The notes beneath the pieces are model-generated. The model did not search any database, was not told the DNA's origin, and saw nothing but the letters and a program-made list of their open reading frames with translations. A stretch of 64,000 nucleotides of DNA, from NCBI RefSeq assembly GCF_900323885.1, contig NZ_OOHJ01000018.1:2963001-3027000 (forward strand). The letters are read 5' to 3'. The first letter of the stretch is position 1. Every line of letters begins with the position of its first letter. The position numbers and the translations under genes are program-made. This stretch comes from [Actinomadura] parvosata subsp. kistnae. GTDB taxonomy: Bacteria > Actinomycetota > Actinomycetes > Streptosporangiales > Streptosporangiaceae. Of the stretch, positions 16,211 to 28,721 are shown in pieces.

Positions 16211-16321
16211 CCGTTCCCCTCCGTCGGATCTCACCAGGAGTAAAGACGCAGGCGCGGTTTAGTCATGACGGGGAATGCGGAATGATTGCGCGGGGCAACC
16301 CCGCGTAATCGTGAGGTCACT

Positions 16322-18664
16322 ATGGGTGTCGAATCGCCGCAAAGCGATGCAGATCTGCTGCAGGCGGTCAGGGCGGGCAACGCCGCCGCGTACGGGGAGC
16401 TCTACGAGCGCCACGTGGCGGCGGCCCGCGCCCTGGCCCGGCAGCTCGTCAGGGGTGCCGAGGTCGACGACGTCGTCGCCGAGTCGTTCACGAAGATCCT
16501 CGACCTGGTCGGCAGGGGCGGCGGCCCCGACTCCGGCTTCCGCACCTACCTGCTGACCGTGGTCCGGCGCACCGTCTACGACCGCTCCCGCGTCGAGAGC
16601 CGCCAGGTGACCACCGGCGAGATCGAGCTGTACGACCCGGGCCTGCCCTTCGTCGACCCCGCCCTGGTCGGGCTGGAGAAGTCGCTGATCGCCCGCGCCT
16701 ATCTGTCGCTGCCCGAGCGCTGGCGGGCGGTGCTGTGGCACACCGAGGTCGAGCGGGCCAAGCCGGCCGAGGTGGCGCCGCTGCTCGGCCTGTCGCCCAA
16801 CGGCGTGGCCGCGCTGGCCTACCGGGCCAGGGAGGGGCTGCGGCAGGCGTACCTGCAGATGCACCTGGGCTCCCCGCCGCAGCACGACTGTCGCCCCGTG
16901 CTCGGCAAGATGGGCGCCTACGTGCGGGGCGGGCTGACCAGGCGCGATTCCAAGGTGGTGGACGAGCACGTCAGCGGGTGCGAGGAGTGCCACGGCGTGC
17001 TCCTGGAGCTGACCGACGTCAACCGCGGACTGCGCGTCATGGTGGGGCCGCTGATCGCGGGGCCGCTGTTCGGCGGCTACGCGGCGGCGCTGGGCAAGAC
17101 GGGCCTCGTGGGCGCGGGCGGCGCGCTGCGGCTGTTCGGCCGGCTGCGGCGGGTGCCGAAGCAGCAGGTGGCGGTGGCCGGCGGCACGGTGGCGGTGGCG
17201 GCGGCCGTGCTGGTCGCGCTGCTGCTGGTGGCCGACGAGATGCCGATCGTCAGGCCGCCCGCGAGCACGCCGGTCGCGCAGCCACCCGTCTCGGAGTCGC
17301 CGGTGCCGATCCCGGTGCCGGTGCCGCTGCCGAGCGAGCGGCCGGCCCCGATCCCCGCGCCGGTCAAGAAGGACAAGCCGGGCAAGGCGCGGCTGCGGGC
17401 CACGATCGACGCGCTCGGCTCCCTCGTCCGCGCCCAGCCCGGCATCGTCGGCATCCGCCTGCGCAACTACGGCGAGAGCCCGAGCGAGGAGCTGTCCGCG
17501 CAGGTCGACCTGCCCGACGGCGTCACCCTGATCCCTCCGGCGCGCCGCCACCAGAGCGCCGCGCGGCTGGGCCCCGTCGGCACGGTCGACGGCTGGTCCT
17601 GCCGGCCGGTCGGCGGCGGCGCCCGGTGCACCAGGCAGCCGCTGGCGGCGGGCCAGGGCACGGCGGTCTTCCTGCGGGTGCTGGTGGCCGACGAGGCGCC
17701 GCAGGGCGCGGGCCCCGCGGTCCGCATCGCCGCCGGCCCGCTGCGGCTCCAGGCACAGGCCGAGGAGGGTGTACGCGTGTCCGGCGCGCCCGCCAGGTTC
17801 GCCACCGACGGCAAGGTTACGGTCAGGGCCATCGGCAACACGCTGCTGAGCTGCCCCGCCGAGCGCGAGGGCTGCCTGGAGACCAGGCGCAGGCAAGGCG
17901 CCCAGCGCGACAACGACCTGTGGCCCATGACCGCACTCGACCAGGACGAGCGGGCCGACACGACCTCCTCCAGCGGGGCCGAGCTGTCCCTGCCGAAGGG
18001 CAGCGAGGTCGTCTGGGCGGGCCTCTACTGGTCGGCGGCCGGCGAGCAGGCCGGGCCCATCAAGCTCAGACCGCCGGGGCGGCGCAAGTACGTGACGGTC
18101 CAGCCGGACGAGGTGACGATGCGGGAGCTGCCGCTGGGCGCCGCCTACCAGGCGTTCGCCGACGTGAGCGACCTGGTCGGCGGCTCGCGCAGGAACGGCA
18201 CCTGGTGGGCGGCCGACGTCCCGATGACGACGGGCGCCTCCCGCCATGCCGGATGGAGCCTCGTGCTGATCGTCACCGACCCGTCGGAGCCCTACAGCCA
18301 GGCTGTGGTGCTCGACACGGCCACCGTGATCGGCGGCGCGGCCCGGCGGGTGCGGGTGCCGCTGGGCGGGCTGAGCCCGGCCGCCGCGCCCGCCCGGCTG
18401 GAGCTGGTCACGTGGGAGGGCGACGCCGACCTCAAGGGCGACAAGGTCTCGCTCGGCTCCGGCCCGCTCGTCCCCGGCGGCGGCGACCGCGACCGGGCCA
18501 ACGTCTTCGACGGCTCCTCCAACGGCGTGGCGGGCATGACGTTCGGCACCGACGTCGACACGGTCGGCGCCGAGCTCGGGGTGGACCCCGGGCTGACGAT
18601 CGTCACGGACAAGGACGTGGTCCTGTTCGGGGTGGCCGCGCTGAGCGTGCGGGCGCGCTCGTGA
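16322..18664 (+). CDS. ECF sigma factor fused to zinc-finger anti-sigma-like, membrane and extracellular domains
   Basis: 780 residues from ATG 16322, with GAGGT in front. Residues about 10-90 are sigma region 2 (NAAAYGELYERHV, DDVVAESFTKILD), about 120-175 sigma region 4 (LPERWRAVLWH... LLGLSPNGVAALAYRAREGL). About 190-235 hold an anti-sigma zinc-binding element with HVSGCEECH (HxxxCxxC). A single membrane helix lies at about 285-306, then a Pro-rich linker and roughly 450 extracytoplasmic residues with LSLPKGSEVVWAGLYWSAAG, similar in pattern to actinobacterial surface-protein domains. So sensor, anti-sigma element and sigma are one polypeptide. Release would need proteolysis or a pull on the tethered sigma (inference). 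Confidence 0.82.
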   Translation: MGVESPQSDADLLQAVRAGNAAAYGELYERHVAAARALARQLVRGAEVDDVVAESFTKILDLVGRGGGPDSGFRTYLLTVVRRTVYDRSRVESRQVTTGEIELYDPGLPFVDPALVGLEKSLIARAYLSLPERWRAVLWHTEVERAKPAEVAPLLGLSPNGVAALAYRAREGLRQAYLQMHLGSPPQHDCRPVLGKMGAYVRGGLTRRDSKVVDEHVSGCEECHGVLLELTDVNRGLRVMVGPLIAGPLFGGYAAALGKTGLVGAGGALRLFGRLRRVPKQQVAVAGGTVAVAAAVLVALLLVADEMPIVRPPASTPVAQPPVSESPVPIPVPVPLPSERPAPIPAPVKKDKPGKARLRATIDALGSLVRAQPGIVGIRLRNYGESPSEELSAQVDLPDGVTLIPPARRHQSAARLGPVGTVDGWSCRPVGGGARCTRQPLAAGQGTAVFLRVLVADEAPQGAGPAVRIAAGPLRLQAQAEEGVRVSGAPARFATDGKVTVRAIGNTLLSCPAEREGCLETRRRQGAQRDNDLWPMTALDQDERADTTSSSGAELSLPKGSEVVWAGLYWSAAGEQAGPIKLRPPGRRKYVTVQPDEVTMRELPLGAAYQAFADVSDLVGGSRRNGTWWAADVPMTTGASRHAGWSLVLIVTDPSEPYSQAVVLDTATVIGGAARRVRVPLGGLSPAAAPARLELVTWEGDADLKGDKVSLGSGPLVPGGGDRDRANVFDGSSNGVAGMTFGTDVDTVGAELGVDPGLTIVTDKDVVLFGVAALSVRARS

Positions 18665-18845
18665 CCACGAACGGGACAAACTGGTACGGTCTGCCTAAGT
18701 GGTCTGGCGCATCGGTGACCGGGGGCCGAACTGTCGGGATAAACCCTCGCGCGATCACCTGCTTTCATTACCCTGAGAGAGGGCCGCCGAGTCCGGTCTC
18801 TGTCGGTGCAGAGCCAGCAAGGTCGGACCACCAGGAAAGGGGCGG

Positions 18846-20063
18846 GTGTCAGTGGATCGCTGCGCGCTGTTCGTGGACGCTGGCTATCTGCTGGCTGATG
18901 GAGCGATGGCCGTGCACGGCACGCGTCATCGGGAGGCGGTCTCCTGGGACTATCCAGGGCTGCTCCAGCTGATGACCAGCCTGTCGCGCGAGCGCACCGG
19001 GCTGCCGCTGCTGCGGTGCTACTGGTACGAGGCCACGATCGAGGGCCGCCGCACCCCCGAGCACGACGCGCTGGCCGACATCCCCGGCCTCAAGCTGAGG
19101 CTGTCGCGCATCAGGCCGGGCCGCCGCGAGGGCGTCGACGCCCAGGTGCACCGCGACCTGATGACGCTGGCCCGCAACAACGCCATCTGCGACGCCGTCG
19201 TGGTCAGCGGCGACGAGGACCTCGCGCAGGTCGTGTGCGACGCGCAGGACCTCGGCATCAGGGTGACCGTCATCCACATCGCGGCCGAGGGCGGCTGGGC
19301 CGTCTCGCGGTCGCTGCGGCAGGAGTGCGACGACCTCGTGGAGGTGGGCGCGGCCCACCTGCGGCCGTACGTCAGCCTGGTCACGGGCATCACCGAGTCC
19401 GCCTCCAACGGCCATCACCAGCCGATCAGCAACGGGCACAACACGCCGTCGCTGCCGCCCGCGCAGCCGTCGCTGCCGCCGACGTCGATGCCCTCGTCGA
19501 TGCCGCAGTCCTCCAGCAGTGCGGGCAGCCACGCCGCGCCGCCCTCCTCCGGCAACGGCCAGTCGTCCGGCGGGTCGCGCGGCCAGTCCACGCCGCCGGT
19601 GCTGCCGACGTACAGCAGCTACCAGGCCGAGCAGCCGCCGCCACCTCCGCCCGCGTCGCCCGTCACCGGGCCCATCCAGGCGCAGCCGCAGCAGTCCAGC
19701 CCCACCACCGGGCAGTTCTCGACGTCGTCGAGCGGCACCTACCAGCCGTCGCAGCTCGGCCCGTACACCGGCCCGCAGCCCGCGCCGGTCACCCAGTCCG
19801 CCGCCACGGCGGGCGCCACCACGCTGGCCGACGCCGTCAAGGCCGCCCACCGCGAGGGGCACGACTTCGGCGAGTCGGTGGCCCGCGACGCGCCCGCGCT
19901 GTGGCTGGAGGCGGTGCTGGCCCGCAAGCCGCGCATGCCCTCCGACCTGGAGGCGCGGCTGCTGCAGGGCTCGTCGCTGCCGATCGACTTCCTGCTGCAC
20001 GACGAGGTGCGCCACGCGCTGCGGCGCGGCTTCTGGGACGCCCTGGAGCGCGCCCGCCACTGA
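18846..20063 (+). CDS. NYN-domain (PIN-like) putative RNase with Pro/Ser-rich linker
   Basis: 405 residues from GTG 18846, preceded by AAAGGGG. Residues 1-170 form an NYN/PIN-like fold: CALFVDAGYLLADGA with the first acidic ligand, GVDAQVHRDLMTLA, and AVVVSGDEDLAQVV with the second acidic cluster, all typical of metal-dependent NYN nucleases. A long disordered Ser/Pro/Gln linker (about 185-310) follows, then a conserved-looking helical C-terminus (HREGHDFGESVARDAP...). It ends just before a strong bidirectional terminator. The target RNA is unknown. Confidence 0.8.
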   Translation: MSVDRCALFVDAGYLLADGAMAVHGTRHREAVSWDYPGLLQLMTSLSRERTGLPLLRCYWYEATIEGRRTPEHDALADIPGLKLRLSRIRPGRREGVDAQVHRDLMTLARNNAICDAVVVSGDEDLAQVVCDAQDLGIRVTVIHIAAEGGWAVSRSLRQECDDLVEVGAAHLRPYVSLVTGITESASNGHHQPISNGHNTPSLPPAQPSLPPTSMPSSMPQSSSSAGSHAAPPSSGNGQSSGGSRGQSTPPVLPTYSSYQAEQPPPPPPASPVTGPIQAQPQQSSPTTGQFSTSSSGTYQPSQLGPYTGPQPAPVTQSAATAGATTLADAVKAAHREGHDFGESVARDAPALWLEAVLARKPRMPSDLEARLLQGSSLPIDFLLHDEVRHALRRGFWDALERARH

Positions 20064-20065
20064 CC

Positions 20066-20117
20066 GCACGCCACCCCCGGACGGACGGACACCGGTCCGG
20101 GGTCCGGGGGTGGTGCG
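20066..20117. terminator. Strong bidirectional terminator
   Basis: A perfect 12-bp stem pairs 20071-20082 with 20102-20113 and can extend with one bulge to CGCAC/GTGCG. It lies between the convergent NYN and response-regulator genes. No U-tract, as usual in actinomycetes. Confidence 0.75.
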
Positions 20118-20122
20118 GGAGG

Positions 20123-20752
20123 TCAGGAGAGCGCGTCGAAGCCGGCGCGCAGGTGGGTGACGCGATCGGACAGGTCGTTCAGCGGCACGGCCAGCGCCGG
20201 GTCTTGCGACTTGCGGGCCAGCTCCCTGACCCTGGCCAGCTCGTCCTCCACCGCGGTCAGCCGCCGCGACAGCTCCGGCAGCACCGACGCGTGGTCACCG
20301 GCCCCCGGCGGCAGCTCGCCGCTGAGGCGGTCGCGGAGCATCGACGCCTGCTCGGCCAGGCGCTTGTTCATGTTGTACAGCTCGGTGAACACCGACACCT
20401 TCGCCCGCAGCACCCACGGGTCGAACGGCTTGGTCAGGTAGTCCACCGCGCCCGCCGCGTAACCGCGGAAGGCGTAGTCGGGGGCGCTGTCCACGACCGT
20501 CAGGAAGATGATCGGGATGTTGCGGGTACGCTCACGCCGCTTGATGTGCGCGGCGGTCTCGAAACCGTCCATGCCGGGCATGCGAACGTCGAGGAGGATC
20601 AGCGCGAACTCGGTGTTGAGCAGCGCCTTGAGCGCCTCCTCGCCCGACCTGGCACGCACCGGCACCAGGTCGAGTGAGCTGAGGATGGCTTCGAGGGCGA
20701 TCAGATTCTCCTCGCGGTCATCCACGAGGAGGATCTTTGCACGATCCGGCAT
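20123..20752 (-). CDS. Response regulator with C-terminal coiled coil
   Basis: 209 residues. The receiver domain occupies about 1-125: KILLVDDREENL holds the acidic pocket, LILLDVRMPGMDGF carries the phospho-acceptor Asp at about residue 55, and DYLTKPFDP supplies the conserved Lys. The rest is helical and coiled-coil (ELYNMNKRLAEQASMLRDRL...), with no DNA-binding domain. It begins three bases after the stop of the hybrid kinase, so the two form an operon and it is the probable phosphorelay partner. Confidence 0.88.
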   Translation of the reverse strand: MPDRAKILLVDDREENLIALEAILSSLDLVPVRARSGEEALKALLNTEFALILLDVRMPGMDGFETAAHIKRRERTRNIPIIFLTVVDSAPDYAFRGYAAGAVDYLTKPFDPWVLRAKVSVFTELYNMNKRLAEQASMLRDRLSGELPPGAGDHASVLPELSRRLTAVEDELARVRELARKSQDPALAVPLNDLSDRVTHLRAGFDALS

Positions 20753-20755
20753 CGA

Positions 20756-24940
<4,185 letters not shown>

Positions 24941-25061
24941 GGGGCCTCCTTCACTCGTCGCTGCCGCACGGCGAGTGATTCAAGTCTGTCACGATGAGTA
25001 GCTCGTAGTCCTGTCCTTGGATTTACCCCAAGTCAGCGGGAAGTGTGGTAGGCACGTTGGG

Positions 25062-26603
25062 ATGACTGCTTCTCCCCATGCGGTGCTGGCCGCGACCTTC
25101 GCGCCCGGCGAGACCGCTGTGACGGCTGCGATGAGGTTCACGCGCGAGGTGATGACCGCGTGGGCCACCGGCGGCGTGCTCCATACTGCCGAGCAGGTCG
25201 CCGCGGACCTGGCCGAGCAGGTCGCTGATGAGCCGTTTGAGGTGATTTGGAAGCATTTCGGGGACGCAGTGCAGGTGGAGTTGCGGCAACGAAACCTCTC
25301 CCAGAGTGATCCGAAGGCTCCTTCCGTCAACGTCGAGGAGTGGGGAGTCACCTTTGCGGGCGATTCCCGTGTCCATTGGGCAAGGCTCACGCTACCTGGC
25401 TCCGCCGACCGGGTGGCAGCCGAATGGCTGGAGGAGAGCAGCCGCGGGCCACATTGGCTGGGGTTCCTGGCCGACGCCAGCGACCTGCTCGCCGGCACGC
25501 TCGACCCCGACATGGTGCCGGCGATCATCGCCCAGGTCGTCGTGCCCCGGTTGTCGAGCTGGTGCGCCGTCTACACCTCCGACAACTCCGGGCCGCTGCG
25601 CCTGGTCTACCTCTGGCACGCCGACGAGGCCAGGATCGACGGCCTGCGCGAGCAGCTCACCGACATGGACGTCGACGCCGCCGACACCCGCGTCACCTCC
25701 CTGATCCACCTGCCCGAGTCGCAGGTGCTCGCCGTGCCGCTGACCGCGCGCGGGCGCAGCCTCGGCATGATGTGCCTGGGCCGCCCCGACCGCTTCCCCG
25801 ACGAGGTCATCCAGTTCGCCGAGGACATCGGCAGGCGCGCCGCGCTGGCCATGGACAACGCCCGCCTCTACGCCCAGCAGGCCGCCGCCAACCGCGCCCT
25901 GCAGCGCAGCCTGCTCCCGCCGAACGAGCCCGAGGTGCCCGGCCTCGACTACGGCGTCATCTACGAGCCCGCCGGCGAGGTCAACGAGGTCGGCGGCGAC
26001 TTCTACGACCTGTTCAAGGCCGGCGACGACTCGTGGCGCTTCGCCATCGGCGACGTCTGCGGCACCGGCCCCGAGGCCGCCGCCGTCACCGGCCTGGCCC
26101 GCCACACGCTGCGGCTGCTGGCCCGCGAGGGCTACGGCGTGGCCGCCGTGCTGGGGCGGCTCAACCAGGCGATCCTGGAGGAGGGCGAGCGGGCGAGGTT
26201 CCTCACGCTGCTGCACGGCGACATCACGCCCGTGCCCGACGGCCTCGAGGTACGGCTCGTCTCGGCCGGCCACCCCGAGGCGCTGCGCCTCAAGCCGAGC
26301 GGCCACGTGGAGGCGGTCACCACCCCGCAGTCGCTGCTCGGCGTCTTCCACGAGGTCGTGTTCGAGGCCGACACCGTGCACCTCGACCACGGAGACGTGC
26401 TGCTGGCCGTGACCGACGGGGTCACCGAGCGGCGCTCCGGCGGGCGGCTGCTCGACGACGACGGCGGGCTGGCCAAGCTGCTGGCCGAGTGCGCCGGGCT
26501 GTCGGCCAGGGCGGTGGCCGAGCGCATCCGCAGGGGCGCCGCCGAGTTCGCCTCCGAGCCCAGCGCCGACGACCTCGCCATCGTGGTGCTGCGCGCCCGC
26601 TGA
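25062..26603 (+). CDS. GAF-SpoIIE (PP2C-type) serine phosphatase with degenerate N-terminal RsbW-like domain
   Basis: 513 residues from ATG 25062. The N-terminal about 110 residues (ETAVTAAMRFTREVMTAW... DLAEQV) follow the helix pattern of RsbW-like anti-sigma kinases but lack the N-box Asn and ATP-lid glycines. A GAF domain follows (about 145-280). From about 290 to the end is a SpoIIE/PP2C phosphatase: LQRSLLPPNEPEVPGL, the metal-binding GGDFYDLF, AIGDVCGTGPEAA, LVSAGHPEALRL and VLLAVTDGVTE. These enzymes dephosphorylate anti-anti-sigma factors. It is divergent from the poly-HAMP kinase; linked signalling is an inference. Confidence 0.88.
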   Translation: MTASPHAVLAATFAPGETAVTAAMRFTREVMTAWATGGVLHTAEQVAADLAEQVADEPFEVIWKHFGDAVQVELRQRNLSQSDPKAPSVNVEEWGVTFAGDSRVHWARLTLPGSADRVAAEWLEESSRGPHWLGFLADASDLLAGTLDPDMVPAIIAQVVVPRLSSWCAVYTSDNSGPLRLVYLWHADEARIDGLREQLTDMDVDAADTRVTSLIHLPESQVLAVPLTARGRSLGMMCLGRPDRFPDEVIQFAEDIGRRAALAMDNARLYAQQAAANRALQRSLLPPNEPEVPGLDYGVIYEPAGEVNEVGGDFYDLFKAGDDSWRFAIGDVCGTGPEAAAVTGLARHTLRLLAREGYGVAAVLGRLNQAILEEGERARFLTLLHGDITPVPDGLEVRLVSAGHPEALRLKPSGHVEAVTTPQSLLGVFHEVVFEADTVHLDHGDVLLAVTDGVTERRSGGRLLDDDGGLAKLLAECAGLSARAVAERIRRGAAEFASEPSADDLAIVVLRAR

Positions 26604-26816
26604 GAGGCGGGACAGCGGCGGGGGCGTGCTGGTCAAGGTGCGCCTTTCCGGCTGACTGCGGGTGGCGAGATGATGACAGGCGCTCCGGCCGACAGTCAAG
26701 AGCATGGTCAAGAGCCCGGTCAAGGCCATTCTCGCAGCTCGCCGAGCGTCCTGGCGACGCGGGAGCACTCTGCGACAGGCTGGGGACGCCCCGTGGCGAC
26801 GAGGCGGGGGGCGCGG
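26604..26816. other. Convergent gap with 12-bp direct repeats
   Basis: Between the phosphatase and S9 genes. The hexamer GTCAAG occurs at 26695, 26707 and 26719, exactly 12 bp apart, and once more near 26633. On the minus strand these read CTTGAC. No ORF or clear terminator is seen. Confidence 0.4.
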
Positions 26817-28577
26817 TCAGCCGATGTGCTTGCGGGCGAACTCGAGCTGCAAGGCCGTCTGCGCGATCCGCTCGGCCACCACCAGGGAGCCGCGGATGGC
26901 GTCGTAGGTGTAGACCTCGTGGTGGCGGCCGTGCTCTTCGAGCTTGGTGACGTACTTCTCGATCTGCCGCAGCGGGCACCGGGTGTCGTTCTCGGCCGCG
27001 AGGATCAGCAGCGGGCTCTTGACCTGGTCCACGTAGGTGATGGGGGAGCTGGCCGCGTACCGCTCCGGCTGCTCCTCGGGCGAGCCGCCGAGCAGCGCGC
27101 GGTGGAAGGCGCGCAGGCTCTCCGCCTCGTCCTCGTACGACGTCTGGTGGCAGGCGATCGGCACCGCGGCGATGCCGCACGCCCAGAGGTCGGGCTGGGT
27201 GCCGAGGCCGAGCAGCGTCAGGTAGCCGCCCCACGCCGTGCCGGCCAGCAGGGTCCGGCCGGGGTCGGCGATGCCGTGGTCGACCACCCACTGCCGCACG
27301 GCCGCGACGTCGGCCAGCTCGATGTGCCCGACGTCGCCGTGCAGCGCGTCGCGCCAGGCGGAGCCGTAGCCGGTCGAGCCCCGGTAGTTGACGCGGACGA
27401 CGGCGAACCCGGCGTCCACCCAGGCCGCCACGGTCGGCGAGAACGCGTCGCGGTCGTGCGCCGTCGGGCCGCCGTGCAGCAGGAAGACCGTCGGGTAGGG
27501 GGCCTGGCCGGTCTCCGGCCTGGAGACCAGCGCGTGGATGCGGCCGCCCTCGCCCTCCACGTCGATGTCCTCGACCGGGACGCTCGGCGGCGCCGGCGGG
27601 CCGATGGGGTTGACCACGACCTGGCCGTTGCTGGAGCGCACGATCGGTGGGCGGGAGGCGCTGGACCAGGAGTACTCGACGTGGCCGCCGGGCCTGGGCC
27701 GGGCCTCGTCGATCACCCCGTGCGGCGTCTCGATGGGCGTCAGGCCGCCGCCGCGCAGGTCGTAGCGGTGCAGGTGGCTGCGGGCGCGGTCGTCGCGCAG
27801 GATGAGCAGGCCGCGGCCGTCGTCGTACCACTCGGCGTGCAGGTCTCCAGGGTCGCGCAGCCAGATCTCGCGCTGCTCGCCCGTCACCGGGTCCCAGACC
27901 AGCGGTTCGTCGCGGCTGCGGCGCTCGTGCAGGGCCAGCAGGCGGCGGTCGCCGACGATGGGGGCGAAGCTGAGGCCGACCACGCCCTTGCCGGGGCCGT
28001 CGTGCAGCTCGCCGACCACGTGGCCGTTCTGGCGGACGACGCGCAGCGCCGGGTGCCGGAAGTCGCCGTACTCGCCGTGGTTGATGGCGATGAGGGAGCC
28101 GTCGAGCGACATGGCGGCCAGCCAGGCGGCCTCGGTGTGCTCGTACAGGGTCTCGGCGGGCTGGCCCTCGCGGACGAGGTGGACGCGGAAGGTGCCCTCG
28201 CCGGCCAGGCTGATCGCGGCGACGCCGGCGGTGGACAGCGCGATGCCGCCGGGCTGGCCGGGCGGCAGGTCGGGCGCGACGGGCTGGCCGGGGCCGCCGG
28301 TGAACGGCCGGCGCCACCACTGGCCGTACTCGTCGCCGTCGGTGTCGGCGAACCAGTAGATCCACTGGCCGGTGGGGTCGATCGCCGCGTACGCGGTGCC
28401 TTTGGGCTGGTCGGTGACCTGGCGGGTGGCGCCGGTCACGCGGTCCCAGGCGTAGACCTCCCACTTGCCCGTGGCGTTGGAGCGGTAGATGGCGCGGTTC
28501 GGGGCCTGGCGGGCCCAGGACGGCAGCGTCATGCGCGACGCGCGGAACCTGGCCTGCCAGCGTTCCTCCGCCTTCAT
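26817..28577 (-). CDS. S9 (prolyl oligopeptidase) family protein, predicted catalytically inactive
   Basis: 586 residues: an N-terminal beta-propeller (about 1-330, WD-like blades such as WEVYAWDRVTGATRQVT) and a C-terminal alpha/beta-hydrolase (VFLLHGGPTAHDRD, VNYRGSTGYGSAWRD). In active relatives the nucleophile elbow reads G-x-S-W-G-G-Y; here it is GTAWGGYLTLL, with Ala (codon GCG) for Ser. The catalytic His normally lies in DAGHGS; here it is DAIRGSLVV, with Arg for His. The Asp (ENDTRCP) is retained. The whole frame is intact, so this looks like a maintained pseudoenzyme, not a decaying gene. Its role is unknown. Confidence 0.82.
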   Translation of the reverse strand: MKAEERWQARFRASRMTLPSWARQAPNRAIYRSNATGKWEVYAWDRVTGATRQVTDQPKGTAYAAIDPTGQWIYWFADTDGDEYGQWWRRPFTGGPGQPVAPDLPPGQPGGIALSTAGVAAISLAGEGTFRVHLVREGQPAETLYEHTEAAWLAAMSLDGSLIAINHGEYGDFRHPALRVVRQNGHVVGELHDGPGKGVVGLSFAPIVGDRRLLALHERRSRDEPLVWDPVTGEQREIWLRDPGDLHAEWYDDGRGLLILRDDRARSHLHRYDLRGGGLTPIETPHGVIDEARPRPGGHVEYSWSSASRPPIVRSSNGQVVVNPIGPPAPPSVPVEDIDVEGEGGRIHALVSRPETGQAPYPTVFLLHGGPTAHDRDAFSPTVAAWVDAGFAVVRVNYRGSTGYGSAWRDALHGDVGHIELADVAAVRQWVVDHGIADPGRTLLAGTAWGGYLTLLGLGTQPDLWACGIAAVPIACHQTSYEDEAESLRAFHRALLGGSPEEQPERYAASSPITYVDQVKSPLLILAAENDTRCPLRQIEKYVTKLEEHGRHHEVYTYDAIRGSLVVAERIAQTALQLEFARKHIG

Positions 28578-28721
28578 CCGGCGCGCCCCCTCCCGTTGAT
28601 GTCCCGTGCCTCAGGGCTCGGGATGCCGTCCAGTATTGCGCCTGTGCCGGGGAAATTCTCCGAGAATGTGGGGGAATTTCGGACTAAATGCCCCATCAGT
28701 AACACCAGTCGCACATGCCCG

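Noticed and set aside
16735..18972. 745-codon alternative plus-strand frame through the sigma fusion gene
   Set aside because: Composition typical of a +2 shadow in GC-rich DNA; no domains.
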